The notes: generated by a model from the letters alone, not told the origin. DNA of 54,240 bases from Syntrophobacteraceae bacterium (GCA_003566995.1 PXBG01000138.1:1-54240); one strand, 5' to 3'. Shown: positions 11,201-19,167, counted from the stretch's first letter. Numbers and translations: made by a program.

Positions 11201-11426
11201 CTTCCCGCCCGGTCGCCCGAAGGGTCGTGCCCACCAGGGGCTGAAGGCGGTGACGCCGTGCCGCTTCCAGGAAATTCATGAGGCCGTAGAAGCCATTGGT
11301 GTCCGTGAGGGCGAGGGCGGTGCATCCCTGGCTTGCGGCTTTTTGGCAGAGCTTTTCCACGGAACTCACGCCCCACATCATGGAGTAGGATGAATGGACA
11401 TGAAGGTGAACGAAGGATGCTCCCAT
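8214..11426 (-). CDS. dnaE2: Error-prone DNA polymerase III alpha subunit, ImuC/DnaE2 type
   Basis: 1070 residues, the DnaE2 size rather than the ~1160 of replicative DnaE. The N-terminal PHP domain starts with HLHVHSSYS. The catalytic carboxylates are D349 and D351 in HPDIDVDF and D500 in LVKIDLLG. Helix-hairpin-helix and OB-fold regions follow, and the C-terminal OB fold ends near the stop without an obvious clamp-binding peptide. By family knowledge DnaE2 carries out SOS mutagenesis and lesion bypass only together with ImuB, which brings it to the beta clamp. It lies 36 bases downstream of imuB in one minus-strand unit. The ribosome binding site is weak (GAG-rich), suggesting translational coupling or low expression. 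Confidence 0.93.
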   Translation of the reverse strand: MGASFVHLHVHSSYSMMWGVSSVEKLCQKAASQGCTALALTDTNGFYGLMNFLEAARRHRLQPLVGTTLRATGREAVFLARTPRGYELLCHMATLVHKNDFSFFRDVPHAPRDLAALASDPELLKCLPSRVECRVEVIPGERDRRTLQMSRELGISPVATNGVHFAGPEDHSLHRLVRAIDLNRTLSTLPPEEVVPPSRWLKSPEEMARHFPQAPEALSNALALARMCCTHWDHFQTVFPPYDDRREDHIQVLLDRCRRGISWRYGKTSHAVEKRLAEELELIANKGYVDYFLVVADMVSRRPIHCGRGSAAASLVSYLLGITHVDPIEHNLLFGRFLNPHRNDHPDIDVDFPWDERDDLMEELLGVYGSHRMASVANHVGFGARASLREVAKIYGIPAHEIKEVTRRMGYGTHPGRIWDRVQRHPRFQGFRLDPPWPEILDLAARLESLPRHLSVHSGGLILVPDHISRYVPVQVSAKGTRIIQWEKDQAEKAGLVKIDLLGNRSLAVIRDALAAVQRNTGLHLDYAAFDPLDDPGTQKLLRRGETMGVFYVESPAMRQLQKKTGKGDFKHLVIHSSIIRPAANRYINAYMERLHGAPYEPIHPRLEVILKETYGIMVYQEDVVLVSMALAGFNWAEGDGLRKVISKKSPERISRYRQRFFHGCRERGVSQDVAQRVWEMILSFAGYSFCKPHSASYALVSFKSAYLKAHHPAEFMAAVINNGGGYYSTWAYISEGRRMGLEVLGPHVNGSLWDYEGKDGKIRVGLKQLQAMRRETLERLLEERNGRGPFLSLKDLFRRVFLTPSEGAVLVKSGALDDLEKHLNRSQLFWEAAVHANMQAHTRMNGPEGTVEQLSLWGQKDHPYAPRSAPDASFWAQAEGAFSASFPFAKTSHPSFSADQVQSPQKAFSAESVETPRPAPSTPSLDDLTPEEKWRHEMETLGFVLSVHPLKLWEKAIRALPQRIVPARDLHRHGGKGVWVMGWLVTRKEVLTREGDSMEFVSFEDTTAIYEAVFFPEAFKRFCQELNPDRPFLLFGRVEREFGTECLNVLRMHPLSHVHVRDAGGGMKH

Positions 11427-11462
11427 GGGATCAACTCTAAACTCGGAAAGGGTTTTTACGTT

Positions 11463-12665
11463 TCAGTTGAATTCAACGGTGATGCGGCCTTTGGCTTCCA
11501 TTTGCACGACACGGCCCCAGGCGATGCTTTCCCGGCCAAAACGGGTGCGTACGGCGTCCAGGGCTTGCTGTATGCGTCCGGCGCCTGCGGAAGTTCCTTC
11601 TTCCCAGGGAAAGAGGGGGAGCTGCCTTGCAGGCATGGAAAATTCCTCCAGTTCCAGGCCGATGCGGCGAATGGCCACGCGCCGTTGGAGAAACTTGAGG
11701 AAAACGGGCCGTATTTTTCGAAACAGCTGCTGGTCCAACCGGGTGGTGATGGGGGGAAGGGGCTGCTGAAGACGGGCCGTGTTCCCGTCCGCATAGCGCA
11801 CTTCCAGGGTGAAACGGCCGGGACAGCGGTTGTGGCGGCGCAAATGCCACCCCGCTTCCTCCACCTGCTGGAAAAGAAGTCCTTCGAGGTTTTCCCGGTG
11901 AATTTCGTCCCGATCGAGTTTCTGGACGATGGAAAGGCCGGGGCTCCTGACGAAGGGAAGGACAGGGGCCAAATCCACACCTCGAGCCATTTGAGCCAGG
12001 CGAATTCCCGTTTTTCCCAGAACGCTCGCCAGGCTTTTTGACGGCAGGTGGGCCAGCTGACCGATGCTGCGCAGGTTGAAATCCCTCAGCCGGGCCAAGG
12101 TCGCGGGGCCCACTCCCGGAAGGAAATCGAGGGGGAGGGGGGTGAGAAAGGAAACTTCACCCCCTGCGAAAATGCACGACAGGTCTCCGGGAACGGTGCA
12201 CTGAGAAGCCACCTGGCTGACCAGCTTGTTCCCCGCCAGACCCACCCGGGCATGCAATGTTCTTTGCGCGGCCAGCTCTTTTTCCATGCGGAAGGAAACA
12301 TCGGGAGCCGCTCCCCACAGGCGGTGCGTTCCCGTGAGGTCCACGAAGTACCGGCCGGGCCGGGGGCCCTCCACCAGGGGAGAAAACCGGCCCAGGTGAA
12401 TGAGGATTTGCTGATGCTCCTCCATGTAGACCGGAAGGTCCACGGGAAAGACAGTGAGCCGCCGGCAGAAGCGTTTGGCGTGATGAAAGGCCATTCCTTC
12501 CTGAATGCCTTCCCGGCGTGCGAGGGCGTTCACCCCCTGAATCACCGATCGGGGGCCCGGCACCGCCAGGGCCAGAGGTTTTTTTTTCAGCTCCGGATGC
12601 CTGCGCTCTTCCAGGGTGGCGTAAAAGTCGGGAAAGCTGAAGTGGACGATGTGGCGGTTTTCCAT
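11463..12665 (-). CDS. imuB: ImuB-type Y-family polymerase homologue (mutasome adaptor)
   Basis: 400 residues with Y-family polymerase fold landmarks: an N-terminal HFSFPDFYATLEERRHPEL region, a FLPGVGPATLARLRDF helix-hairpin-helix motif, and a little-finger domain. Aligning by eye with DinB, both metal-binding sites are lost: the first Asp pair reads S and P, and the SLDEAY Asp-Glu pair reads G and R. This is the pattern of ImuB proteins, which are inactive as polymerases. A beta-clamp-binding motif QLPLF at 348-352 is retained. Its role by family knowledge is to recruit DnaE2 to the clamp at lesions. The usual third member imuA and a lexA gene are not in the neighbourhood. Confidence 0.92.
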   Translation of the reverse strand: MENRHIVHFSFPDFYATLEERRHPELKKKPLALAVPGPRSVIQGVNALARREGIQEGMAFHHAKRFCRRLTVFPVDLPVYMEEHQQILIHLGRFSPLVEGPRPGRYFVDLTGTHRLWGAAPDVSFRMEKELAAQRTLHARVGLAGNKLVSQVASQCTVPGDLSCIFAGGEVSFLTPLPLDFLPGVGPATLARLRDFNLRSIGQLAHLPSKSLASVLGKTGIRLAQMARGVDLAPVLPFVRSPGLSIVQKLDRDEIHRENLEGLLFQQVEEAGWHLRRHNRCPGRFTLEVRYADGNTARLQQPLPPITTRLDQQLFRKIRPVFLKFLQRRVAIRRIGLELEEFSMPARQLPLFPWEEGTSAGAGRIQQALDAVRTRFGRESIAWGRVVQMEAKGRITVEFN

Positions 12666-13140
12666 GGTGCACCCCGAAGGTTGCAGAAAAATTTGAAGCC
12701 GTCAGTGTTTTTTTTCCCATTTGGTTTTTTGGCCGTATTCCGGGTTCAGAGTTAAGGATGACTCCAAAATGATGGAACAGATCTCGGCCAGTCATGCAAG
12801 TCGCCTGATCCCGCATGCATTCCCATGAGGAAGGGCGGCAATGAGGAACGATGGGCCTCCCTTTGGATCTTTTGAAAGATCACGAAAACAAAATAGGTGA
12901 ACATAAGGTGAAAGTCAAGGTGGGGAAAGGGAGTGCCGAAGGTTGCACCCATCAGGATGTGAAAGGGGCGTTTATGCTTCGATGCTTCAGCACGAGCGCA
13001 TCCATATTCCTTTGTCGACTCGGGAAAGGCCCCTCAAGGAGCAGCTTAAGTCAGTCGCGTCGGGAAAAGGGCCGAGAAAATTTTTGCCTGCGTTCACTGT
13101 CCCTGACGCCTCTTGGCCTTCTCAAAGGTATTTTCAAAGC
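12666..13140. other. Intergenic region upstream of imuB
   Basis: About 475 bases with no supported gene. It carries one copy of a ~60-base repeat (12737-12798) also present at 18081, and a short palindrome GATCTTTTGAAAGATC near 12870. No CTGT-N8-ACAG-type SOS box was seen. Open frames here have no family features. Confidence 0.4.
12737..12798. repeat. Copy A of a ~60-base dispersed repeat
   Basis: Begins ATTCCGGGTTCAGAGT, then ATGACTCCAAAATGATGG, and ends with a GTCATGCA block. It matches copy B at 18081-18140 with one indel and about ten substitutions. Both copies lie upstream of the first codon of a minus-strand gene (imuB here, 72 bases away). Confidence 0.75.
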
Positions 13141-13144
13141 AAAA

Positions 13145-13175
13145 AGCCGGAGGGAAACCTCCGGCTCAATGTTTT
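13145..13175 (-). terminator. Intrinsic terminator of the cold shock gene
   Basis: Perfect 9-bp stem AGCCGGAGG / CCTCCGGCT (13145-13153 with 13158-13166) and a tetraloop. On the minus strand the stem is followed by TTTTT. On the plus strand a run of seven T also follows, so it can act in both directions. It lies about 60 bases past the cold shock gene stop. Confidence 0.85.
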
Positions 13176-13224
13176 TTTACTTTTCTTCTTATGAGTGCTT
13201 ATCATAATGCAGGTGAAAACTGTT

Positions 13225-13425
13225 TCAGGCTCTTCTCACTTTGACGGCCTGAGGTCCTTTGGCACCGTCTTCCACTTCAAAAATAACGGGTTCACCCTCT
13301 ATCAAGGATTTGAAGCCCGAACCTTCAATGGAAGAATAATGAACGAACAAGTCAGCTCCTGATTCAGGTTGAATGAAGCCGTATCCCTTCTTTTCGTTGA
13401 ACCACTTGACGCGACCTTCCGGCAT
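13225..13425 (-). CDS. Cold shock domain protein (CspA family)
   Basis: 66 residues from the ATG at 13425 ([18 protein letters not shown]), chosen because AAAGGA lies 8 bases ahead and it matches family length; a TTG six codons upstream overlaps that site. RNP1 (KGYGFI) and RNP2 (LFVHYSSI) single-strand nucleic-acid-binding motifs are present. It binds RNA or ssDNA and melts secondary structure in mRNA. The C-terminus ([10 protein letters not shown]) is typical. It is monocistronic with its own terminator and a ~170-base upstream region before the ASKHA gene stop, room for a structured leader of the kind that regulates many csp genes. Confidence 0.95.
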   Translation of the reverse strand: MPEGRVKWFNEKKGYGFIQPESGADLFVHYSSIEGSGFKSLIEGEPVIFEVEDGAKGPQAVKVRRA

Positions 13426-13592
13426 TTCGAGAATTCCTTTCAAATTTATGGATGATGATTTTCAGGGATCCACCTGCCAGCCATCGGGAAAGTTTTGCCA
13501 TGCACCATGTTGATTTTCCTGAGACTTTGAGCAGCTGGTCTCCAAAATAAAAAAAATTATAGAGAAGAGAAGCAAAAAATCAACAGGAAAAA

Positions 13593-15560
13593 TCATTGCA
13601 AATCCTTTGGTGCACTGCTTTCACAGGGGTGTTCTTCCCGTGAATCCTTGCGCTGGGAAAGGGCTTTTGCCACGGAGGGAAAAAGTTCCATCTGGGTATG
13701 GGGAAGAAAAAGGGAGGCCACGAATTCGTCCATGAAGTCCGGATGGACCGAAAGTTCGAAGTAGGTCATCTGCCTCGCTATGGCTTCCGCTCTTTGAAAT
13801 GCTTCCGTGGAAAGGAGACAGGTTCTTGCTCCTGCCAGGGAACTGTTGCCGATGAAGTCGACCCGTTCCTTTGGAATATCGGGCAAAAGTCCGATGAATA
13901 TGGCCTTTTCCACGTTCAGGTGAGCACCAAAGCCACCCGCCACATAAATCTTTTCCAGGTCGGAAAAAGAAAGTCCAAGGTCCTGAAGCATCACTTTCAT
14001 GGCGGCCAAAATGGCTCCCTTGCTTTTGATGAGGGTGGAGATATCGTCTTCCGTGACCGTCACGGCCTCACCCGTTTCCGTGGCGTCCTCGGGAACCACG
14101 ATGAATTCGGGAACGTCATTCAGGGTTCTCACGCGCGGATGGTCCAGTTGGACGAATTTGCCGCTCTGATCCACGATGCCTTCAGCCACCAGTTCCGCCA
14201 TGAGGTCGATGAGGCCCGAACCGCAGATGCCCCGCGCTTTCGTCTTGCCGATGGTTTCGCAGTGCACATCCACTCCGGAAACACACACTTTCTCCACCGC
14301 TCCCCTGGTGGCACGCATGCCGAATTTGATGCCTCCCCCTTCAAAAGCGGGACCTGCCGATGCGGAGCAGCACACCAGCCACTGGTTGTTGCCGATAACG
14401 ATTTCACCATTGGTTCCCACATCGATGAGGGCGCTGATTTCTTCACGGTCGTTCATGCCGCAGGCGAGAACACCTGCACTGATGTCTCCGCCCACATAGC
14501 TGCTGACGCAAGGCATGGTGTGCAGGAAGGCTCTGGAATAGCCTCTCAGCCCCAGGTCCCTGGTTTGAAAGGGAGGAAAACGATTGGCCGCCGGAATGTA
14601 AGGCTCCAGGCGAATGTGGCAGGGTTCCAGTTTGAGAAGGAAATGGCTCATGATGGTGTTTCCTGCGGCCACATAGCAGGTGATGTCTTCCGCCTCAAAA
14701 CCGGAGCTTTTCAGAAGAGAATCCACGAGAGCATTGATGGTTTCCACCACCGCCTCGTTGAGGGGAATGAGCCCCTCTGTCTTGCCGCAGGCAAAGATCA
14801 TGCGTGAGATGACGTCCTCGCCATATCTCGACTGGCGATTGTGTGAACCCTCCACACCGAGAATCTTGCCCGTGCTCAGATCCAGCAGCTGGGCCACGAT
14901 GGTTGTGGTGCCCACGTCCACGGCGACTCCCAGGTTGTGCTTCGCCCTGTTGCCCTCTTCCAGGTGCCGCAGCTGGGGGCATTGGAGGTCCATGAAATGA
15001 AGGGTGGACGTCACCTTCCAGTTGCTTTGGCGCAGAAGGGCGGCCAAATCCCAGAGGCAGGAAAAGTGAGCCTGCACCCGGATTTCGGGCAGGAGTTTTT
15101 GAAGCTCTCGAAACACGCGATCCAGGTCGGAGACGTTGTCTTCCAGGGTGGGCTCTGAAAGTTCAAGGAAATGCTTCTGAGCGAGGGGTCGCAAAGGGGG
15201 CAGTGTCCTGCTTTCCACAGGGGTGAAAAGAATGAATCCGTCGGAGGTGAGAATCTGCTCACCCTCTCTCCTCGATTCAGAGGGGATGGATACTTCCACG
15301 TCCTCGTCCATGACTTTTGTCTGACAGGAGAGAACGATCCCCCTTTCCCAGTCCTTGTCGTCTAGGAGTCCTTTTTGTTCCGGATTCTTGTGCACCTTTC
15401 CGCCAATGATCCGGACGCGGCACCTGCCGCAGACACCCTGTCCGCCGCAGAGATTGTTGATGTCGATTCCACTCCGTGAGGCGATGTCCATGAGTGTTTC
15501 ATCCGCTTTGGCTTCAACGGTTTTGTTTTCCGGTTGAAATGTCACTTTCACGACAGTCAT
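13593..15560 (-). CDS. ASKHA-domain [2Fe-2S] protein (RamA/corrinoid-activator type, DUF4445)
   Basis: 655 residues. The N-terminal ferredoxin domain has plant-type [2Fe-2S] cysteines C38, C44, C47 (CGGQGVCGRC) and C79. A linker region follows, then an ASKHA ATPase-fold domain: VAVDVGTTTIVAQLLDLSTG, SALIDVGTNGEIVIGN and AGGFGAHLNVEKA. Relatives such as RamA and RACo reductively activate the cobalt of corrinoid methyltransferases at the cost of ATP. Many others of unknown partner occur in sulfate reducers. No corrinoid protein or methyltransferase partner gene is adjacent, so the target is unknown. The start has GAGGAGG ahead of ATG. It seems monocistronic. Confidence 0.88.
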   Translation of the reverse strand: MTVVKVTFQPENKTVEAKADETLMDIASRSGIDINNLCGGQGVCGRCRVRIIGGKVHKNPEQKGLLDDKDWERGIVLSCQTKVMDEDVEVSIPSESRREGEQILTSDGFILFTPVESRTLPPLRPLAQKHFLELSEPTLEDNVSDLDRVFRELQKLLPEIRVQAHFSCLWDLAALLRQSNWKVTSTLHFMDLQCPQLRHLEEGNRAKHNLGVAVDVGTTTIVAQLLDLSTGKILGVEGSHNRQSRYGEDVISRMIFACGKTEGLIPLNEAVVETINALVDSLLKSSGFEAEDITCYVAAGNTIMSHFLLKLEPCHIRLEPYIPAANRFPPFQTRDLGLRGYSRAFLHTMPCVSSYVGGDISAGVLACGMNDREEISALIDVGTNGEIVIGNNQWLVCCSASAGPAFEGGGIKFGMRATRGAVEKVCVSGVDVHCETIGKTKARGICGSGLIDLMAELVAEGIVDQSGKFVQLDHPRVRTLNDVPEFIVVPEDATETGEAVTVTEDDISTLIKSKGAILAAMKVMLQDLGLSFSDLEKIYVAGGFGAHLNVEKAIFIGLLPDIPKERVDFIGNSSLAGARTCLLSTEAFQRAEAIARQMTYFELSVHPDFMDEFVASLFLPHTQMELFPSVAKALSQRKDSREEHPCESSAPKDLQ

Positions 15561-15916
15561 TGAAACCTCCTCAGGTTACCTGTTGTGCCCGGGTTTTTGG
15601 GTCTTTGGGGCAGACTGTTTTGCCCGTGGGCACTTGTTTGGTGCAGTCCAGTGCGGGATCCATTCCCTGAAAAGATTCTCCCGTTGCTGTCTTCGTACAG
15701 GGAGGTTGGCTCTTTTCCCGGAGAACAGAGGCGGGCCATGGGAGAAACCAGACTCGGGGAATTGGGGATCCTCAAAGAATTTCAAGGCCCGTTCCCTTTG
15801 GCCCTGCACTTGTCCTGTGATATATTCAAACCCTCTTTTTCAAAAAAGTCTCCTGAACAGTGAGAATAAAAATGTGACTGCCAAACTTATACTCAATCTC
15901 ACGCCTGGATGCATCC
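15561..15916. other. Divergent intergenic region between the ASKHA and glycosyltransferase-like genes
   Basis: About 355 bases between divergent genes. A possible -10-like TGATATATT lies near 15818. A weak -24/-12-like string near 15799 misses the invariant GC. No RNA gene or repeat was seen. Confidence 0.35.
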
Positions 15917-17002
15917 ATGAAAAATGTCGTGGCCTATTACATCACCCCCCACGGATTTGGCCATGCCGTCAGATCTCTCGAAATCATCCGCGAAATGCTG
16001 CGGCTCGCACCCCATTTGAACGTGGTGGTGGTTTCGACCGTTCCTCAATGGCTCATCCCCCTCAATGTGGGACGTTCCCTGCCCGTGCGGCCGGTGACCC
16101 CGGACATCGGGCTCGTGCAGCACGACAACGTGAGGATTGACCTGGAAGGAACGCGGGAGGTTCTGGCCCAATGGAGAGAGAATGAAAAGGCCATCTTGGA
16201 GGAGGAGATACGTTTTCTGAGAGAGGAGAATGTGAAAGGCGTTGTTTCCGATGTGGCTTTCATACCTTTTATGAGCTCCCGGGCGTGTGATATTCCATCG
16301 GTGGGGGTGGGCAATTTCACATGGGATTGGATTTACGAGGCTTACTGCAGGAGTGATCAAAGGTGGGAAGAGATTGTTGCCTGGATCAAAAAGGCTTATG
16401 GCATGTGCGGGCTCTTCCTGCAACTGCCCATGCACGGCGAATGCTCAGCCTGTCCCACGGTGAAGAGCGTGCCCCTGGTGGCCCGCCGGTCCCATGCGAA
16501 TCTGAAAGAGATTCGAAAGGCGCTTTCTTTCCAGGAGAACAGGAAGCACTTTCTTCTTGCCTTCACGGATCTGAAGCTGGAAGAAAGGGCCTTGAAGCGG
16601 ATTGAGGCCATCGACTGGGCCTGTTTTGTCCACAGAAAGCCTTTGAAACTGCAGCTTTCCAACAGCATTTGCGTGACGGAACCCCAAATGCTCTACCAGG
16701 ATGTGCTGGCGGCCTGTGACGGAGTGATCACCAAGCCCGGTTACGGCATTGTTTCCGACTGCCTGGCCCATGGAACGCCCACTCTCTATACGGACAGAGG
16801 CCCCTTTCCCGAATACGAAATCCTTGTGCGTGAACTGCATTCCAGCCTGCCCGCCCTTCACATTCCCTCTCGCGAACTCCTGGAGGGAAGGTGGGAAAAG
16901 CACCTCAAAGGGCTGGCATCCATGCCGAAAAAAACCACGCAAGTCCCCCTTGATGGGGCTTCCGTCTGTGCCCGCATGATCCTTGACCACATTGGAGTGT
17001 GA
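15917..17002 (+). CDS. Glycosyltransferase-like protein (GT-B / MurG-UGT type)
   Basis: 361 residues. The N-terminus (YYITPHGFGHAVRSLEIIREML) resembles the first GT-B domain of family 28 and UDP-glycosyltransferase-like proteins, including the N-terminal domain of L-arabinokinase. The C-terminal domain has the donor-binding-like stretch ACDGVITKPGYGIVSDCLAHGTP and then YTDRGPFPEYEIL, typical of such proteins. A Cys pair (CSAC) sits mid-protein. The product and sugar donor cannot be told from sequence. It overlaps or abuts the small Smr-domain gene and is probably cotranslated with it. No polysaccharide genes are nearby, so it may act on a small metabolite rather than the envelope. Confidence 0.72.
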   Translation: MKNVVAYYITPHGFGHAVRSLEIIREMLRLAPHLNVVVVSTVPQWLIPLNVGRSLPVRPVTPDIGLVQHDNVRIDLEGTREVLAQWRENEKAILEEEIRFLREENVKGVVSDVAFIPFMSSRACDIPSVGVGNFTWDWIYEAYCRSDQRWEEIVAWIKKAYGMCGLFLQLPMHGECSACPTVKSVPLVARRSHANLKEIRKALSFQENRKHFLLAFTDLKLEERALKRIEAIDWACFVHRKPLKLQLSNSICVTEPQMLYQDVLAACDGVITKPGYGIVSDCLAHGTPTLYTDRGPFPEYEILVRELHSSLPALHIPSRELLEGRWEKHLKGLASMPKKTTQVPLDGASVCARMILDHIGV

Positions 17003-17004
17003 AA

Positions 17005-17298
17005 ATGGATGAAAACAATTTTTCCGAACCCATAGTTTTTCCCATTGAGGACACCATCGACCTTCATACCTTTCAGCCCGCGGAAGTGAAGGATTTGCTC
17101 CATGACTATCTTCAGGCTGCCTGGGAAAAGGGCTTTCGCGAGGTGTGCATCATTCACGGCAAAGGTTCGGGCACACTTGCCCGGCTGGTCCACAAGACCC
17201 TGGACAGGCATCCCCTGGTGCACTCCTACTCATGGGCTCCCCGTGAAAGGGGAGGGTGGGGAGCCACCATCGTTTTTTTGCAGGAAGAACAGCTGTGA
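17005..17298 (+). CDS. Small Smr-domain protein
   Basis: 97 residues, almost all one Smr domain as found at the C-terminus of MutS2. Signature segments are TIDLHTFQPAEVKDLL (the D-L-H motif), then IIHGKGSGTLARLV (the HGxGxG motif). Smr domains bind or nick nucleic acids, including RNA at stalled ribosomes; stand-alone ones are poorly characterised. GGAG lies 8 bases before the ATG at 17005. A GTG two codons earlier overlaps the previous stop as GTGA and could also start it. The four-base contact with the glycosyltransferase-like gene indicates one operon; the functional link between the two is unclear. Confidence 0.85.
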   Translation: MDENNFSEPIVFPIEDTIDLHTFQPAEVKDLLHDYLQAAWEKGFREVCIIHGKGSGTLARLVHKTLDRHPLVHSYSWAPRERGGWGATIVFLQEEQL

Positions 17299-17301
17299 GG
17301 A

Positions 17302-18051
17302 TCAATGCCTGGAGGCTATGATTTCGTATCGCCTGATTCTGGGGTCGGGCTTGACGGAAGCCATCACCGTGAAGATCTTTCCATCTGCGCCCAGCTCTCT
17401 CATGGTCTTCCTGTCCAGGGTCAGTTCAAAGAGTTCACAGGGTTTTCGCTGAATCAGCCGGCCATCTCCGTCAAAAAGGGCCAGGTAAATGGTGAGGTTG
17501 CCGGTGGTGCTGCGGGTGCTCACCACATTCCTCAGGACAAGCATGACCTCATGGTCATTGATTCGCACCAGATCAGCAAAGTTGCCTTTCATCTTCAATT
17601 CGGGGCTGTAGACGCTTTCCATGTTTGCCTGCGCAGCCGGTGACGGGCCGTTTGCCATGGCCAGGAGCTTTCTGCTCTCCTCAAGGCTCAGCCTTTGAAT
17701 GTGTGCGTGCTCTGCCTGCTCCCCCTCCACAATGCCCCGAAGCACTTCGTTTTCCCTCGCCAGGGACTGAGAGTGTGAATCATCCAGAATCACTTCGGGA
17801 TCGAATTCCCGCGAAGCGAGAATCTCGTGAATGGATTCCACCTGGTTTTTGGGGACTCCCGCCACACCTCCTGCGATCTCAAAACGATATTCACCGTTCT
17901 CCTCCCAGAAATATGAGACTTCCAGTGCGGTGCCATCTTTCATGTTGATCCTCAGAGCGGCGTGGCCCGTCGTGGCCATGAGCAGAAAAACCATCAATGC
18001 GCCGATCCAGGAGACGGCAGGAACTTTCCAAATGGTGCTTTTTCTTCTCAT
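17302..18051 (-). CDS. Exported protein of unknown function
   Basis: 249 residues. A signal peptide is likely: basic start MRRK, hydrophobic core, cleavage near TGHA/AL at residue 31. The mature N-terminus (LRINMKDGTALEVSYFWEENGEYRFEIAGGVAGVPKNQVESI) is a small beta-rich segment of a kind often seen in deltaproteobacterial exported proteins. A central helical region 85-130 follows, then a beta-rich domain 145-240. No catalytic motif was recognised. It is convergent with the Smr gene, their stops being four bases apart. Its upstream region carries copy B of the ~60-base repeat that also precedes imuB. Confidence 0.75.
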   Translation of the reverse strand: MRRKSTIWKVPAVSWIGALMVFLLMATTGHAALRINMKDGTALEVSYFWEENGEYRFEIAGGVAGVPKNQVESIHEILASREFDPEVILDDSHSQSLARENEVLRGIVEGEQAEHAHIQRLSLEESRKLLAMANGPSPAAQANMESVYSPELKMKGNFADLVRINDHEVMLVLRNVVSTRSTTGNLTIYLALFDGDGRLIQRKPCELFELTLDRKTMRELGADGKIFTVMASVKPDPRIRRYEIIASRH

Positions 18052-18080
18052 AACGTAATTCCTTTTTGGTCTTTACCGGA

Positions 18081-18140
18081 ATTCCGGGTTCAGAGTATAG
18101 ATGACTCCAAACTGATGGGACAAGTTTCAGGAAGTCACAC
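18081..18140. repeat. Copy B of a ~60-base dispersed repeat
   Basis: Begins ATTCCGGGTTCAGAGT, then ATGACTCCAAACTGATGG, and ends with GTCACACA. Partner of 12737-12798. It lies between the exported-protein gene (minus) and the PfkB kinase gene (plus). Read on the minus strand it contains TTGTCC, 18 bases and TATACT, which could be a promoter; copy A is less good in this respect. Confidence 0.75.
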
Positions 18141-18163
18141 AAAAACAACAGGGAGAGCAAAAC

Positions 18164-19099
18164 ATGAACATCTTCATTTCCGGGTCCCTCGCCTACGACC
18201 GCATCATGAACTTTCCCGGACACTTTGCCGATCACATACTTCCCAACAAGATTCACATGCTCAATGTGTGCTTCAACATCAACGGTCTTGTGGAGAGGTT
18301 CGGGGGCACGGCGGGCAATATCGCCCACTCTCTCGCGTTGCTCGGAGAAAAGCCTTTCATTGTGGCCACATGCGGCGATGATTTTGCCAAATACAAAGTC
18401 CGTCTTGAAAAAAGCGGACTCCCTCTGGACTGGGTCAAGGCCATTTCCGGTGTTCTCACAGCCGGGGCGTACATCACCACCGACATGGACGACAATCAGA
18501 TCACCGCTTTCAATCCTGGTGCCATGGCATTTGAGGCCGACCTTCCCCCTGCAGAAAAACTGGCTTCGGACTCATGCATATTCATCGGTCCGGGAAACAA
18601 AAACGATATGAAAAACTTTGCAGACACAGCCAGAAAGTGCAAAATTCCCTTTTTCTTCGACCCTGGCCAGAGTCTGAACATATGGGATGGAGACGAGCTT
18701 CGCCATGTGGTGGAAGGGGCTCACTGCTTCATTTCCAACGATTATGAGCTCTCCCTTTTTCTTCAGATGACGCGGTTTTCCATGAACGAGCTTTATGCCC
18801 GGGTGCAAAACGTCGTCACCACCATAGGGCCGGAAGGGTGTATTCTTGACAGGGCGGGGGACAAAATTTTCACACCCGCAGTGAGAGTGAAAAATCCCCT
18901 GGATCCCACGGGTGCGGGCGATGCCTTTCGAGCAGGGCTGCTCAAGGGATTGACCATGGGCCTGCCATGGGAGATCGCCTGCCAGATGGGCGTGGTCATT
19001 GCCGCTTACGCTGTGGAGCGGCATGGAACACAGGAGCATTTCGTCACATGGGAATCATTCCGCGAACGCTACGAACAATATTTCGGAGTGCTGCCCTGA
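18164..19099 (+). CDS. PfkB-family carbohydrate/nucleoside kinase (adenosine kinase-like)
   Basis: 311 residues of the ribokinase fold. The N-terminal sheet starts with FISGSLAYDRIMNFPG, with the GG-AGN substrate motif FGGTAGNIAHSLALLG at ~45-60. The anion hole and catalytic base are in DPTGAGDAFRAGLLKG near residue 248 (signature 2). Adenosine-kinase-like annotation is common for this subgroup, but no base-specific residues can be confirmed by eye, so the substrate may be a sugar or nucleoside. It has GGGAGA ahead of the ATG. It forms a single-gene unit followed by a repeat-rich spacer. Confidence 0.88.
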   Translation: MNIFISGSLAYDRIMNFPGHFADHILPNKIHMLNVCFNINGLVERFGGTAGNIAHSLALLGEKPFIVATCGDDFAKYKVRLEKSGLPLDWVKAISGVLTAGAYITTDMDDNQITAFNPGAMAFEADLPPAEKLASDSCIFIGPGNKNDMKNFADTARKCKIPFFFDPGQSLNIWDGDELRHVVEGAHCFISNDYELSLFLQMTRFSMNELYARVQNVVTTIGPEGCILDRAGDKIFTPAVRVKNPLDPTGAGDAFRAGLLKGLTMGLPWEIACQMGVVIAAYAVERHGTQEHFVTWESFRERYEQYFGVLP

Positions 19100-19167
19100 G
19101 GGATTTGAAAGGGGGCATGGCAATGGACCGTGTTGAGGAAATTTTGACATGCGGGGCCTTTGGGCCC

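Noticed and set aside
12851-13207. A 118-codon plus-strand frame upstream of the cold shock gene
   Set aside because: It runs through the cold shock terminator hairpin and has low-complexity Ser/Arg-rich composition, so it is unlikely to be coding.
15799-15816. TTGGCCCTGCACTTGTC as a sigma-54 promoter for the glycosyltransferase-like gene
   Set aside because: The invariant GC of the -12 element reads GT, so the match is insufficient.
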